Source: Mycobacteroides salmoniphilum
Lineage (GTDB): Bacteria; Actinomycetota; Actinomycetes; Mycobacteriales; Mycobacteriaceae
Assembly (NCBI RefSeq): GCF_004924335.1
Contig: NZ_CP024633.1
Span: 1,116,001-1,180,000, forward strand
Length of the DNA stretch: 64,000 nt
Reading direction: 5' to 3'
Below the pieces are notes generated by a model. The model saw only the letters and a program-made list of their open reading frames with translations, was not told where the DNA came from and ran no database searches. Below are positions 9,716-16,689 of the stretch, one piece after another; positions within the stretch are counted from its first letter, which is position 1, and every line of letters starts with the position of its first letter. The position numbers and the translations under genes were made by a program.

Positions 9716-10033
9716 ATGACCAAAACAGTGTGGTTTACAAAGGCTTTGGGTGCCATCGTGGTGTTCCCGATTGTGGCGGTGGCACTGTCGGCCATTGCAC
9801 ATGCGGGTCCGCAGGACTATGGCGACCCCGAGACCGTGATCAGTTCCCTTGAGGAACAAGGAAATTACGTCATGCTGAACCGAACGGGTACTTGGCCATT
9901 GGAGGATTGCGTGGTGACCGGAGTGCGGCAGGGCACTTCGGTGTACCGAGAGGAGCATCCTGTCGGCGCTCACCGCAAGTCGGTTCAGAAGACGCTGGAT
10001 CACGGAACCTATTACGTGGACCTGAAATGCTGA
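9716..10033 (+). CDS. Small secreted protein, family with 10813-11112
   Basis: The product has 105 residues with a classical Sec signal peptide: hydrophobic stretch about 8-28 ending AHA before GPQDYGDPETV. The mature part of about 76 residues has two cysteines (LEDCVVTGV and the final YYVDLKC), likely a disulphide. It is similar in layout to the protein at 10813: both share a (G)N.V..NR.G..P..(D)C..T.VR core and end V.(D/I)xxC. The family is common in mycobacteria and of unknown function. It is probably exported. Confidence 0.8.
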   Translation: MTKTVWFTKALGAIVVFPIVAVALSAIAHAGPQDYGDPETVISSLEEQGNYVMLNRTGTWPLEDCVVTGVRQGTSVYREEHPVGAHRKSVQKTLDHGTYYVDLKC

Positions 10034-10053
10034 GTCGCGAAGACCAGGAAAAG

Positions 10054-10071
10054 ATCAGGGACTTCCCTGAT
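10054..10071. promoter_or_regulatory. Palindrome upstream of PspC-domain gene
   Basis: ATCAGGGA-CT-TCCCTGAT is a perfect 8-bp-arm palindrome 34 bp before the PspC start. It repeats the half-site seen at 9655-9681. The distance to the start codon (34 bp) is the same in both cases, which favours a shared operator over chance. Confidence 0.45.
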
Positions 10072-10105
10072 GCGCCACGGTGTTTCGGTGGCCTACGGTG
10101 ATGAC

Positions 10106-10291
10106 ATGACTACTGCACTGCGACGTCCCCAGACCGGGAAGATGATCGGCGGGGTGTGCGCGGCAATTGCCCAGCGCTTCGGATGGGACGTGACCATCGT
10201 CCGGGTGCTCACGGTCGCGTCGATCCTGCTCCCAGGGCCGCAGGTGCTGGCCTACCTGGTGTTGTGGGCGCTTATTCCGCGGGAGCAGTGA
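10106..10291 (+). CDS. PspC domain protein
   Basis: This 61-residue protein is essentially one PspC domain: RRPQTGKMIGGVCAAIAQRF, then a hydrophobic helix ending in YLVLWALIPRE. PspC proteins are small membrane proteins of envelope-stress responses. ATG 10106 is chosen over an upstream in-frame start at 10070 because the domain begins directly after it and because the upstream start falls inside the palindrome at 10054-10071. It stands alone between two small secreted or membrane proteins. Confidence 0.88.
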   Translation: MTTALRRPQTGKMIGGVCAAIAQRFGWDVTIVRVLTVASILLPGPQVLAYLVLWALIPREQ

Positions 10292-10379
10292 GCTCGGCGA
10301 CGGGCGTTAAGTTAATTTTTCGTAACCACCGGGTGTATAGGTCTCGGCATAGGGGCAAAGCGTGAGCTAGTGTGCGCTC

Positions 10380-10745
10380 ATGCGGCCATACGATTACCCC
10401 CTACGGGTTACCGTGTTGGTCCTTGTCGCCGGGGTGCTGTGCTTCGTGGGGGTGAACCCGGGAAGTGTCATGGCCGAGACCGGATCAGTGTCGACGGTGC
10501 ACGCTCTCGATGAAGATGGGGCGAATGCCTCGCCGGCGCACGAGCCCCAGGTAGATGCCTTCGCGCAGGTCGTGCAGATCGCCAAGATGTGCCGGGGTAT
10601 CCCCGCGGGGGCCATGCTGCTGGTGTTGGCGTTCGTGGTGGTCTTCTTGCTGTTCACGGCGACACGTGGATCGCCTATGTCGCAACGAATTATCGCTCGA
10701 GGCGGCCGGATGGTGTTGCTCAGGAGCTGTGTGAATCGGTGCTGA
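10380..10745 (+). CDS. Hypothetical protein with signal/anchor and C-terminal membrane helix
   Basis: The product has 121 residues. Residues about 8-30 form a hydrophobic segment followed by an AET-type signal-peptidase-like end; residues about 75-95 (GAMLLVLAFVVVFLLFTA) form a transmembrane helix. The region between is acidic and exposed. No family is recognised. The layout suggests either an exported protein with a C-terminal anchor or a two-helix membrane protein. The basic, Cys-containing C-terminus would be cytosolic. Confidence 0.6.
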   Translation: MRPYDYPLRVTVLVLVAGVLCFVGVNPGSVMAETGSVSTVHALDEDGANASPAHEPQVDAFAQVVQIAKMCRGIPAGAMLLVLAFVVVFLLFTATRGSPMSQRIIARGGRMVLLRSCVNRC

Positions 10746-10812
10746 CGGGGTCGGTGATATCCGACCCCAAATCAGCCATGCCGCGGTATCGCGGTTCTAC
10801 ACAGGAGCATCC

Positions 10813-11112
10813 ATGATTTCTCGTTTTGCGGTATCCGCGGTGGCGGTCGCAGCGACATTGCTTACCGCGCCGTCGGCGCACGCCGGCCCCGATGGGGAGA
10901 GCGCCACCGATGTGATCGCCGACCTGGAGTCGCGCGGCAACATCGTCGTCGTCAACCGCGTGGGTAGCGGCCCCATGGCTGACTGCAAGGCGACCGCCGT
11001 CCGTCCAGGCCGGCTCTTGGCCCCGGGTGCATCGATCAACGCGCCGGGAGCCAGCTGGGGTGGCTCCATCCTGTCGAATCATCGGGTGATGCACGTCGAC
11101 ATCACCTGCTGA
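10813..11112 (+). CDS. Small secreted protein, family with 9716-10033
   Basis: The product has 99 residues with a Sec signal peptide ending SAHA before GPDGESATDV. ATG 10813 follows AGGAG. The mature domain has one internal cysteine (MADCKATAVRPG) and the final VDITC. The last strand HRVMHVDITC matches a pseudogene fragment at 16545-16622 (YRVMHVSVEC), so the family has at least three traces in this window. It faces the DUF488 gene with two bases between stops. Function is unknown. Confidence 0.82.
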   Translation: MISRFAVSAVAVAATLLTAPSAHAGPDGESATDVIADLESRGNIVVVNRVGSGPMADCKATAVRPGRLLAPGASINAPGASWGGSILSNHRVMHVDITC

Positions 11113-11114
11113 CA

Positions 11115-11462
11115 TCAACTACTAAGGAAGTCCAGCAGCACGATCGCGTGATTGTGCTCCGGGTCCTTCGCGGCGTAGAGCAGCGTGACGGTGCCATGTT
11201 CGCGTTCAAGCTCACGCGCGGTATCGACCGCCGGGTTGGTGGCCAGCTCGGCGCGGTACTCCTCGGCGTGGGTGCCCCAATCCTCGGCGGGGGCATGGTG
11301 CCAGCGGACCCGCAGGTCCGGGCTCGGCGCGATGTCCTTGAACCAGAGATCGACCTGTGCGGCGGCCTTGCTCACTCCGCGTGGCCAGAGGCGGTCGACC
11401 AGCACGCGGTAACCGTCCGCAGGGTCGGGAGTCTCGTAGATCCGCTTGGTGGAAAAGGTCAC
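11115..11462 (-). CDS. DUF488 family protein
   Basis: DUF488 proteins are small cytosolic proteins of unknown function. The 115-residue product from GTG 11462 begins VTFSTKRIYETPD and contains the family motifs VLVDRLWPRG and DLWFKDIAPS. The frame stays open far upstream, antisense to ychF, which is not coding on this strand. An ATG at 11501 would add 13 residues; the GTG start gives the family length and leaves a 42-bp promoter region divergent from ychF. Confidence 0.85.
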   Translation of the reverse strand: MTFSTKRIYETPDPADGYRVLVDRLWPRGVSKAAAQVDLWFKDIAPSPDLRVRWHHAPAEDWGTHAEEYRAELATNPAVDTARELEREHGTVTLLYAAKDPEHNHAIVLLDFLSS

Positions 11463-11504
11463 CTGAGCATTCTTATCTGCCCGGGTCCGTAGAATCACCA
11501 TCTC

Positions 11505-12578
11505 GTGAGCCTGAACTTGGGAATCGTTGGTCTGCCAAACGTCGGAAAGTCGACGCTGTTCAACGCGCTGACGCGCAATAACGTGCTGGCGGCCAACTAC
11601 CCGTTTGCGACGATCGAACCGAACGAGGGCGTGGTGCCGCTGCCGGACCCGCGCCTGGACAAGCTCGCGGAGGTATTCGGCTCGGCGCGAACGCTGCCCG
11701 CCACCGTGACGTTCGTGGACATCGCCGGAATCGTCAAGGGTGCCTCGGAAGGGGCGGGGCTCGGGAACAAGTTCCTGGCCAACATCCGCGAATGCGATGC
11801 CATCTGTCAGGTGGTGCGGGTGTTCGCCGACGACGACGTTGTTCACGTCGATGGCCGGGTCGATCCTGCGGCCGATATCGAGGTGATCGAGACCGAGCTG
11901 ATTCTCGCCGACATGCAGACGCTGGAGAAGGCGGTGCCGCGGCTGGAGAAGGAAGCCAAAACCAAGAAGGAACGCCAGCCGCTCGCCGATGCCGCCAAGG
12001 CCGCGCAAGAGGTGCTCGACGAGGGCAAGACGTTGTTCTCGACGGGTAGGGACTGGTCGGTGGTGCGCGAGCTGAACCTGATGACCACCAAGCCCTTCCT
12101 GTACGTGTTCAACGCCGACGAGTCGGTGCTGGGTGATGACGCCCGTGTTGCGCAACTGCGGCAGCTGGTGGCCCCGGCCGATGCGGTGTTCCTGGACGCG
12201 AAGATCGAGTCCGAGCTGCAGGAGCTGGACGAGGAGTCTGCCGCTGAGCTCTTGGAGTCGATCGGGCAGACCGAGCGGGGTCTGGATGCGTTGGCCCATG
12301 CGGGTTTCCACACGCTGAAGCTGCAGACCTACCTGACCGCCGGGCCAAAAGAGGCGCGGGCGTGGACGATTCACCAGGGTGACACCGCGCCGAAGGCTGC
12401 CGGCGTCATCCACACCGACTTCGAGAAGGGCTTCATCAAGGCCGAGGTGGTGTCCTATGAGGATCTCGTCGAGGCCGGTTCGATGACCGCGGCGAAGGCG
12501 GCCGGAAAGGTCCGTATGGAAGGCAAGGAGTACGTCATGGTCGACGGCGACGTGGTGGAATTCCGGTTCAACGTCTAG
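11505..12578 (+). CDS. ychF: Redox-regulated ribosome-associated ATPase YchF/OLA1
   Basis: YchF is an Obg-related P-loop NTPase that prefers ATP and binds ribosomes. The P-loop GLPNVGKST is at about residues 9-17, followed by switch regions (NYPFATIEPNEG, DIAGIVKGASEG), the helical insertion, and a C-terminal TGS domain ending MVDGDVVEFRFNV. It starts at GTG 11505 and has 357 residues, the family length. It corresponds to Rv1112. The last codons are repeated at 13009-13045 and 13597-13620, each after an inserted gene (see findings). Confidence 0.97.
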   Translation: MSLNLGIVGLPNVGKSTLFNALTRNNVLAANYPFATIEPNEGVVPLPDPRLDKLAEVFGSARTLPATVTFVDIAGIVKGASEGAGLGNKFLANIRECDAICQVVRVFADDDVVHVDGRVDPAADIEVIETELILADMQTLEKAVPRLEKEAKTKKERQPLADAAKAAQEVLDEGKTLFSTGRDWSVVRELNLMTTKPFLYVFNADESVLGDDARVAQLRQLVAPADAVFLDAKIESELQELDEESAAELLESIGQTERGLDALAHAGFHTLKLQTYLTAGPKEARAWTIHQGDTAPKAAGVIHTDFEKGFIKAEVVSYEDLVEAGSMTAAKAAGKVRMEGKEYVMVDGDVVEFRFNV

Positions 12579-12625
12579 CAGCAAAGCTCTTGAGGATGCC
12601 GGGTCGTGCGGCGCTCGAGTAGCGA

Positions 12626-12904
12626 CTAACCGGAAGCCGACTCGTCAAGGATGGAAGCGACGAGTGACGAGCGTGGAAAGAAGACATCGAGGAGCCCGAC
12701 GGCGCGTACCCCGGGTACAAGGTTTCGGAGCTCGCTTTCGATGTCTGCGTAGCGCGGATCTGACTGGGGAGTGGTTTCCAACAGTTTGGCGTTTGCGATG
12801 AACGCGGCGACGGTGCCCTTGCGTACGGTGACTCCATCGACTGTTGCGGAGTTTTCGGCGTCTGATAGGACATCTTCCGGGCGAATTGCACCTTGTTCGG
12901 TCAC
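12626..12904 (-). CDS. Hypothetical protein in first post-ychF segment
   Basis: The product has 92 residues from GTG 12904, which has GAAGGGA seven bases upstream; upstream in-frame codons to 12991 have no ribosome-binding support. The protein is soluble and helical with no cysteines or signal. It begins TEQGAIRPEDVLSDAEN and contains VRKGTVAAFIANAKLLE and ELRNLVPGVRAVGL. I do not recognise a named family. It lies antisense to ychF in the segment bounded by the real ychF end and its first copy. Confidence 0.7.
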   Translation of the reverse strand: MTEQGAIRPEDVLSDAENSATVDGVTVRKGTVAAFIANAKLLETTPQSDPRYADIESELRNLVPGVRAVGLLDVFFPRSSLVASILDESASG

Positions 12905-13008
12905 CAGGTGGTCCCTTCTCTCTTCTATGACTCTCTGTGCAAGCCTAAAGACGATGCAGACTGAATGGGCCGCTACCCGGCATTCGGACACCGGTGATCA
13001 GCATCCGC

Positions 13009-13045
13009 CGACGGTGACGTGATCGAATTCCGCTTCAACGTCTGA
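13009..13045 (+). repeat. Second copy of the ychF 3' terminus
   Basis: These bases read in frame as DGDVIEFRFNV-stop, against DGDVVEFRFNV-stop at the true end of ychF (12543-12578). The copies differ mainly at synonymous positions (CGC for CGG, TGA for TAG), so this is not a fresh duplicate of the local sequence. There is no upstream coding context: the remnant is just the tail. Together with the copy at 13597 it flanks single-gene segments. Confidence 0.8.
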
Positions 13046-13233
13046 CCTGCGTGTTAACGTGATTGTCGTGGCGGCGACGCCTGCCACATTCGCGCTTCCA
13101 GGTGAACGATCACCTGAATCATTGCGGAGAGGCCTGACTGATCAGGACATGTCCGAATGGGGTGCTGCGCCTTGTGGCGCGCTAATTCCATTGCGCCGGT
13201 GTTACCGACATCGGCTGACGAAAGGACATGACA

Positions 13234-13587
13234 ATGGCTACGAAGGACGACAAGAACCTCCAGCAGGTACTCGACAAAATCGCGGGGATGAATGAGCCTG
13301 CGCGGGGTGTCATGCGGCGCATGCACGACGTGATTGTCGCTGCTGCACCCGAACTCAAGCCGCGTATTTGGTACGGCATGCCGGGCTACGCCAAGTCTGC
13401 GAGCAGTCCTGTCCTCGTCTTCTTCCGGAACGACGACCTGATGAGCCTTGGTGTGAGCGAAAAGGCCACGCTCAAGCCCGCCGGGGGCGAGGACGGACTA
13501 TTGATTCCTGCGGCCTGGTACTTCGAGGGCCTGGACGACGTCACCGAGCAGCGTGTTGCCGAGATCGTCCGCGCCGCGATCACGTAG
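13234..13587 (+). CDS. DUF1801 (YdhG-like) protein
   Basis: DUF1801 proteins are small iron-chaperone-like or YdhG/YjbR-type alpha/beta proteins. The 117-residue product has the family pattern MRRMHDVIVAAAPELKPRIW followed by YGMPGYAK and a terminal helix. ATG 13234 is preferred to ATG 13228 because AAAGGA lies seven bases upstream of it. It sits in the second post-ychF segment, between ychF tail copies two and three. The 188 bp upstream (13046-13233) hold a CAGGTGA-ACGA-TCACCTG palindrome at 13098-13115 and otherwise nothing I can assign. Confidence 0.85.
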   Translation: MATKDDKNLQQVLDKIAGMNEPARGVMRRMHDVIVAAAPELKPRIWYGMPGYAKSASSPVLVFFRNDDLMSLGVSEKATLKPAGGEDGLLIPAAWYFEGLDDVTEQRVAEIVRAAIT

Positions 13588-13596
13588 CCGATCGCG

Positions 13597-13620
13597 ATCG
13601 AATTCCGTTTCAACGTCTGA
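13597..13620 (+). repeat. Third copy of the ychF 3' terminus
   Basis: ATCGAATTCCG(T)TTCAACGTCTGA reads IEFRFNV-stop. It matches copy two at 23 of 24 bases and the true ychF end at the protein level. It begins nine bases after the stop of the DUF1801 gene and its stop abuts the stop of the next gene on the minus strand. Confidence 0.8.
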
Positions 13621-14001
13621 TCACCCGATGGGTTCAACCCACTGAGCGCGGGATGGTCCGGCTTCGAAGGGCTCGCTGAAGTACTGCGTTTCGCGGATCA
13701 CCTCGCCGTCGTCGAACTCCATGATGCTCACCACATGAAAGGGCTTCGCGTCGTAGGTCGTGACGAGCTCGCTGACCCATAGGTCGCCACCACCGGTGAT
13801 TCGTCGCACGGTGAACCGTTTCTTGTTCGGTTGCGCTTCGCGCGAGGCCTGAATGTTGGCGCGGCCGCGGATTCGCTCACCCGACTGCGGGTACTCGAGA
13901 ACCGCGTCACGTCGGTAGACGCGATGCTCTGTATCGAAGTCGTTCGCGTCGGAGGCGGCCCAGTGTGCTTCGAGCACGCCTCGCAGTTCCGTGTCATTCA
14001 T
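13621..14001 (-). CDS. SnoaL-like (NTF2 fold) protein
   Basis: The product has 126 residues from ATG 14001. NTF2-like features are visible: HWAASDANDFDTEHRVYRRD, then VLEYPQSGERIRGRANIQ, and a C-terminal MEFDDGEVIRETQYF strand. This layout is typical of SnoaL-like polyketide-cyclase or ketosteroid-isomerase-type proteins with unknown substrates. Its stop directly abuts the third ychF tail copy. It faces the DUF1801 gene. No catalytic assignment is possible from sequence alone. Confidence 0.85.
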   Translation of the reverse strand: MNDTELRGVLEAHWAASDANDFDTEHRVYRRDAVLEYPQSGERIRGRANIQASREAQPNKKRFTVRRITGGGDLWVSELVTTYDAKPFHVVSIMEFDDGEVIRETQYFSEPFEAGPSRAQWVEPIG

Positions 14002-14119
14002 GGCGGCCTTTCTTCCGATCAGGTGCTTCCAGTCTCCCGGACTTGTCGGGGTGCGCACCTAACATCTGGCTCACCGCGCAATCCGCCGATCATCGGCGGC
14101 ATCTTCAGGAGGTCTACCC

Positions 14120-14518
14120 ATGAGATTCGTTTCGACGCGGATCATCACCGCCGACGTCGATCGGTTGGTCACGTTCTACGAGATGATCACCGACGCAGAG
14201 GCCGTCTGGGGGAACGAACTCTTCGCGGAGATTCCGACTCCGGTCGGCACGCTGGCGATCGGCAGCGAGAAGACCGTCCCGCTGTTTGGGCATGGATCTG
14301 CTGAGTCGGCGGCCAACCGCACAGTCATTCTCGAGTTCATCGTGGATGACGTGGACGCCGAATACGCCCGGCTTCGTGAGCAGCTCACCGAGGTGGTCAC
14401 CGAGCCGACAACAATGCCGTGGGGGAACCGCGCCTTGCTGTTCCGGGACCCCGACGGGAATCTCGTCAATCTGTTCACTCCGGTCACCCCCGAGGCGCGT
14501 GCCAAGTTCGGAGTATGA
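14120..14518 (+). CDS. VOC (glyoxalase/bleomycin-resistance) superfamily protein
   Basis: The product has 132 residues and a strong AGGAGGT ribosome-binding sequence before ATG 14120. The two betaalphabetabetabeta modules are visible: RIITADVDRLVTFYEMITDA, then FIVDDVDAEYARL, ending ALLFRDPDGNLVNLFTPV, the usual metal-site glutamate region of VOC proteins being replaced by N/L. It could be a dioxygenase-like, epimerase-like or resistance protein; the substrate is unknown. It is convergent with another VOC gene. Confidence 0.88.
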   Translation: MRFVSTRIITADVDRLVTFYEMITDAEAVWGNELFAEIPTPVGTLAIGSEKTVPLFGHGSAESAANRTVILEFIVDDVDAEYARLREQLTEVVTEPTTMPWGNRALLFRDPDGNLVNLFTPVTPEARAKFGV

Positions 14519-14525
14519 CCTGCCG

Positions 14526-14891
14526 TCAGTCGTAGAACTGGACGAGGCAGAACTCATTTCCTTCCGGATCGAACATGACGAGCACAACCCCCTCGTCGTA
14601 GTCATGACGCTCGCCCGACCACGATCCGCCGAGTCGCTCCACTTGAGCCCTCGCGACATCGATGTCATCGACCTCAACATCGAGATGAAGGCGCACCTTC
14701 GAGGTCTTCGCCTCCGGCACACGCTGAAAGGTAAGCCGTGGTTGATGGCCGGTGCGTGTGCCTAGCGTCGCCCAATCCGGGTCATCACCATGCTCGGTGG
14801 AGGGTGTGAGCTCGAGCAGCGCACCCCAGAACGACGAGAGCCGTGCAGGGTCCGCGCAGTCGATGGTGAGCCCAAACCAGCGATTCGTCAC
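14526..14891 (-). CDS. VOC superfamily protein
   Basis: The product has 121 residues from GTG 14891. The VOC fold is visible: TIDCADPARLSSFWGALLEL, a central HLDVEVDDIDVARAQVERLGG, and the end VVLVMFDPEGNEFCLVQF with the conserved glutamate of the second metal site. It is about 7 bp from the end of the convergent VOC gene at 14120; the two are only distantly similar. The substrate is unknown. Confidence 0.88.
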   Translation of the reverse strand: MTNRWFGLTIDCADPARLSSFWGALLELTPSTEHGDDPDWATLGTRTGHQPRLTFQRVPEAKTSKVRLHLDVEVDDIDVARAQVERLGGSWSGERHDYDEGVVLVMFDPEGNEFCLVQFYD

Positions 14892-14918
14892 CCTGTCATT
14901 GTTGACTGATCAACCGGA

Positions 14919-14940
14919 GTTGTCGCATATAGCCGGGCAA
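14919..14940 (+). repeat. 22-bp dispersed element, copy 1
   Basis: The core GTTGTCGCATA lies in the 82-bp gap between the VOC gene and mmcO. It matches 20 of 22 bases with the complement of 50778-50799 and 17 of 22 with 50829-50850. All three copies are intergenic. Confidence 0.5.
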
Positions 14941-14973
14941 TTCCCTTATGTGTTGAGGAATCTTCTGCGCACG

Positions 14974-16494
14974 CTAGTCCTGCACATAGGACACGACCGC
15001 CATCATTCCGGCTTCGCCGTGATAGATGTTGTGGCAGTGGGTAAGCCACTGCCCGGGATTGTCGGCGTCGAAGTCCACCTCGACGGTCTTCATGGGAGCC
15101 ACGAGAACCGTGTCCTTGCGGGCGCGGAAGGCCCCCTGTGCATCTCGAACCGAGAATGTGTGTCCGTGTAGATGCATGGGGTGGAACATCATTGAGTCGT
15201 TGATGAAACGCAGACGTACGCGTTGTCCCTCACGCACCGGAAGTCCATCGCGCGGGTCATAGGTCTTGCCATTGATGGTCCACGTGTACTTACCGACCGG
15301 CCCGGCCAAGCGCACGTCATGGGTGACATCCGGGTCGCGGCGCTCGAGCTGGACCTCGGGGATAGCGCTGAGCGTCGCGGTATCCAGCGGCACCTGGGAC
15401 TTCATCAGCGTTGCAGCGTCGTCGGCGCGGCCGCGCACCGGAGTATCGCCCGAACGCAGAATCAGTTGTGCGAAGCCATTTTTGCCCTCGGGCACGGCCA
15501 CCAGCGGCACCGATGAACCCGGGATCGTGACCACTGCGTCGACCCGCTCGCCCATGGTGACCAGGATGGTGTCGGTTGTGTAGGGCTGTACCGGGAAGCC
15601 GTCGGTGTGCGTGACTGTCATCGGCGCACCGGGAATGCTGACCCGGAATGCCGTGTCGCCGCCTGCGTTGACGATGCGCAGCCGCACGCGTTGGCCGGCG
15701 CGATAGGTGGCGGCGAACGGATCTGCGGCCACTCTTCCATTGATCAAATAGTGGGGATACTGCACATCGCCGGCGTCCATACCCAGTGGTGCCGTCGGGT
15801 CCATCCCCATGCCTCCCATGGAGTGATCCATCGGCGGCATGCCCTTCGCGCGTAGCCCTTCGAGCACCTGGTCGGGATCGGTGCCGGTGCCATCGATCCA
15901 GTCATCGAGAGCTACGACCAGTTCTTCGTCGTAATCGACACGCTCGTCGGGGTCCTCGATGATCAGCGGTGCGTACAGCCCGCGATCGATTTGCGTTCCG
16001 ACATGTGGGTGGAACCAGTACGTCCCCGCGTGCGGCACCGCGAACTCGTAGTCGAACACCCCTGTCGGCGGGATCTCCGGTTGGGTGAGGCCGGGTACGC
16101 CGTCCATGTCGTTGCGTAGCGCCAGGCCGTGCCAATGGATCGTGGTGGGCGCCGGGAGATTGTTGACTGTTTGCACGCGGAGGATTTCACCCTTGCGCAC
16201 GCGGATCTCCTGGCCGGGTACCCGTCCTCCGTATGCCCATGTTGACACTCGGTTCCCGGCAAGGTCGATCTGAGCGGGTCCGGCATTCAGAGCGAACTGT
16301 CTGACCGGAGCCCCCTGGATCCGTCGGGCCGCTTCCACTGCGGCGACTCGGGCCGAATCAGGGTTAATACGTTGCGCCATTACGGCTGCGGGGGAGTTCT
16401 TGGTGCAGGACGCGAGAAATCCTGCCGCGGCAACTGTCATGCCCAGACGGAGGAGCCCGCGGCGGTCAAGCAGTGGTGAATCGCTCGGTGTCAT
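14974..16494 (-). CDS. mmcO: Multicopper oxidase, Tat-exported lipoprotein type
   Basis: This enzyme oxidises Cu(I) to less toxic Cu(II) in the envelope and protects mycobacteria from copper. The 506-residue protein from ATG 16494 has a twin-arginine leader (LLDRRGLLRLG) and a lipobox-like FLASC30. The copper ligands are all visible: HWHG, WFHPHVG, HPMHLHGHTF and HCHNIYHGEAGM, which supply the three type-2/3 and one type-1 copper centres. A Met-rich patch (MPPMDHSMGGMGMDPTAPLGM) may bind Cu(I). A RicR-type palindrome lies 11 bp upstream of the start. Position and partner lpqS match Rv0846c-Rv0847. Confidence 0.95.
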   Translation of the reverse strand: MTPSDSPLLDRRGLLRLGMTVAAAGFLASCTKNSPAAVMAQRINPDSARVAAVEAARRIQGAPVRQFALNAGPAQIDLAGNRVSTWAYGGRVPGQEIRVRKGEILRVQTVNNLPAPTTIHWHGLALRNDMDGVPGLTQPEIPPTGVFDYEFAVPHAGTYWFHPHVGTQIDRGLYAPLIIEDPDERVDYDEELVVALDDWIDGTGTDPDQVLEGLRAKGMPPMDHSMGGMGMDPTAPLGMDAGDVQYPHYLINGRVAADPFAATYRAGQRVRLRIVNAGGDTAFRVSIPGAPMTVTHTDGFPVQPYTTDTILVTMGERVDAVVTIPGSSVPLVAVPEGKNGFAQLILRSGDTPVRGRADDAATLMKSQVPLDTATLSAIPEVQLERRDPDVTHDVRLAGPVGKYTWTINGKTYDPRDGLPVREGQRVRLRFINDSMMFHPMHLHGHTFSVRDAQGAFRARKDTVLVAPMKTVEVDFDADNPGQWLTHCHNIYHGEAGMMAVVSYVQD

Positions 16495-16504
16495 AACATC
16501 ATAT

Positions 16505-16521
16505 ATACCCCGTAGGGGTAT
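16505..16521. promoter_or_regulatory. RicR-type copper operator upstream of mmcO
   Basis: ATACCCC-GTA-GGGGTAT is a perfect palindrome of the TACCC-N5-GGGTA type bound by the copper-sensing repressor RicR (CsoR family) in M. tuberculosis. It sits 11 bp before the mmcO start codon, where bound repressor would block transcription. Confidence 0.85.
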
Positions 16522-16544
16522 GAAAGACAATCACGTGCTAGTGC

Positions 16545-16622
16545 CGTGACGTGTTGCCGCCCGATGGCGAACTGCAACCGGTATTGGACTATCGGGTCAT
16601 GCATGTCAGCGTTGAGTGCTGA
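16545..16622 (+). pseudogene. C-terminal fragment of a small secreted protein (9716/10813 family)
   Basis: Read in frame to the TGA at 16620-16622, this stretch gives DVLPPDGELQPVLDYRVMHV followed by SVEC-stop. It matches the last 25 or so residues of the secreted protein at 10813 (HRVMHVDITC). No start codon, signal peptide or N-terminal half is present; upstream bases belong to the mmcO promoter. It is therefore a decayed or truncated third member of the family, left between the two copper operators. Confidence 0.65.
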
Positions 16623-16647
16623 CCACGATTAGATAGCGATCAGGTCA

Positions 16648-16666
16648 CATACCCCGTGAGGGTATG
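16648..16666. promoter_or_regulatory. RicR-type copper operator upstream of lpqS
   Basis: CATACCC-CGTGA-GGGTATG has perfect 7-bp arms and the TACCC-N5-GGGTA form. It lies 24 bp before the lpqS start and would control lpqS-cysK2-MFS. With the palindrome at 16505 it makes a divergent copper-controlled region. Confidence 0.87.
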
Positions 16667-16689
16667 TAAAATCGTGCTAATCTCGCGTC

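Noticed and set aside
11463..12584. Long open minus-strand frame (DUF488 frame extended through ychF)
   Set aside because: Antisense to ychF, which has full family similarity; the extension is a GC-bias artefact and DUF488 has its own start near 11462.
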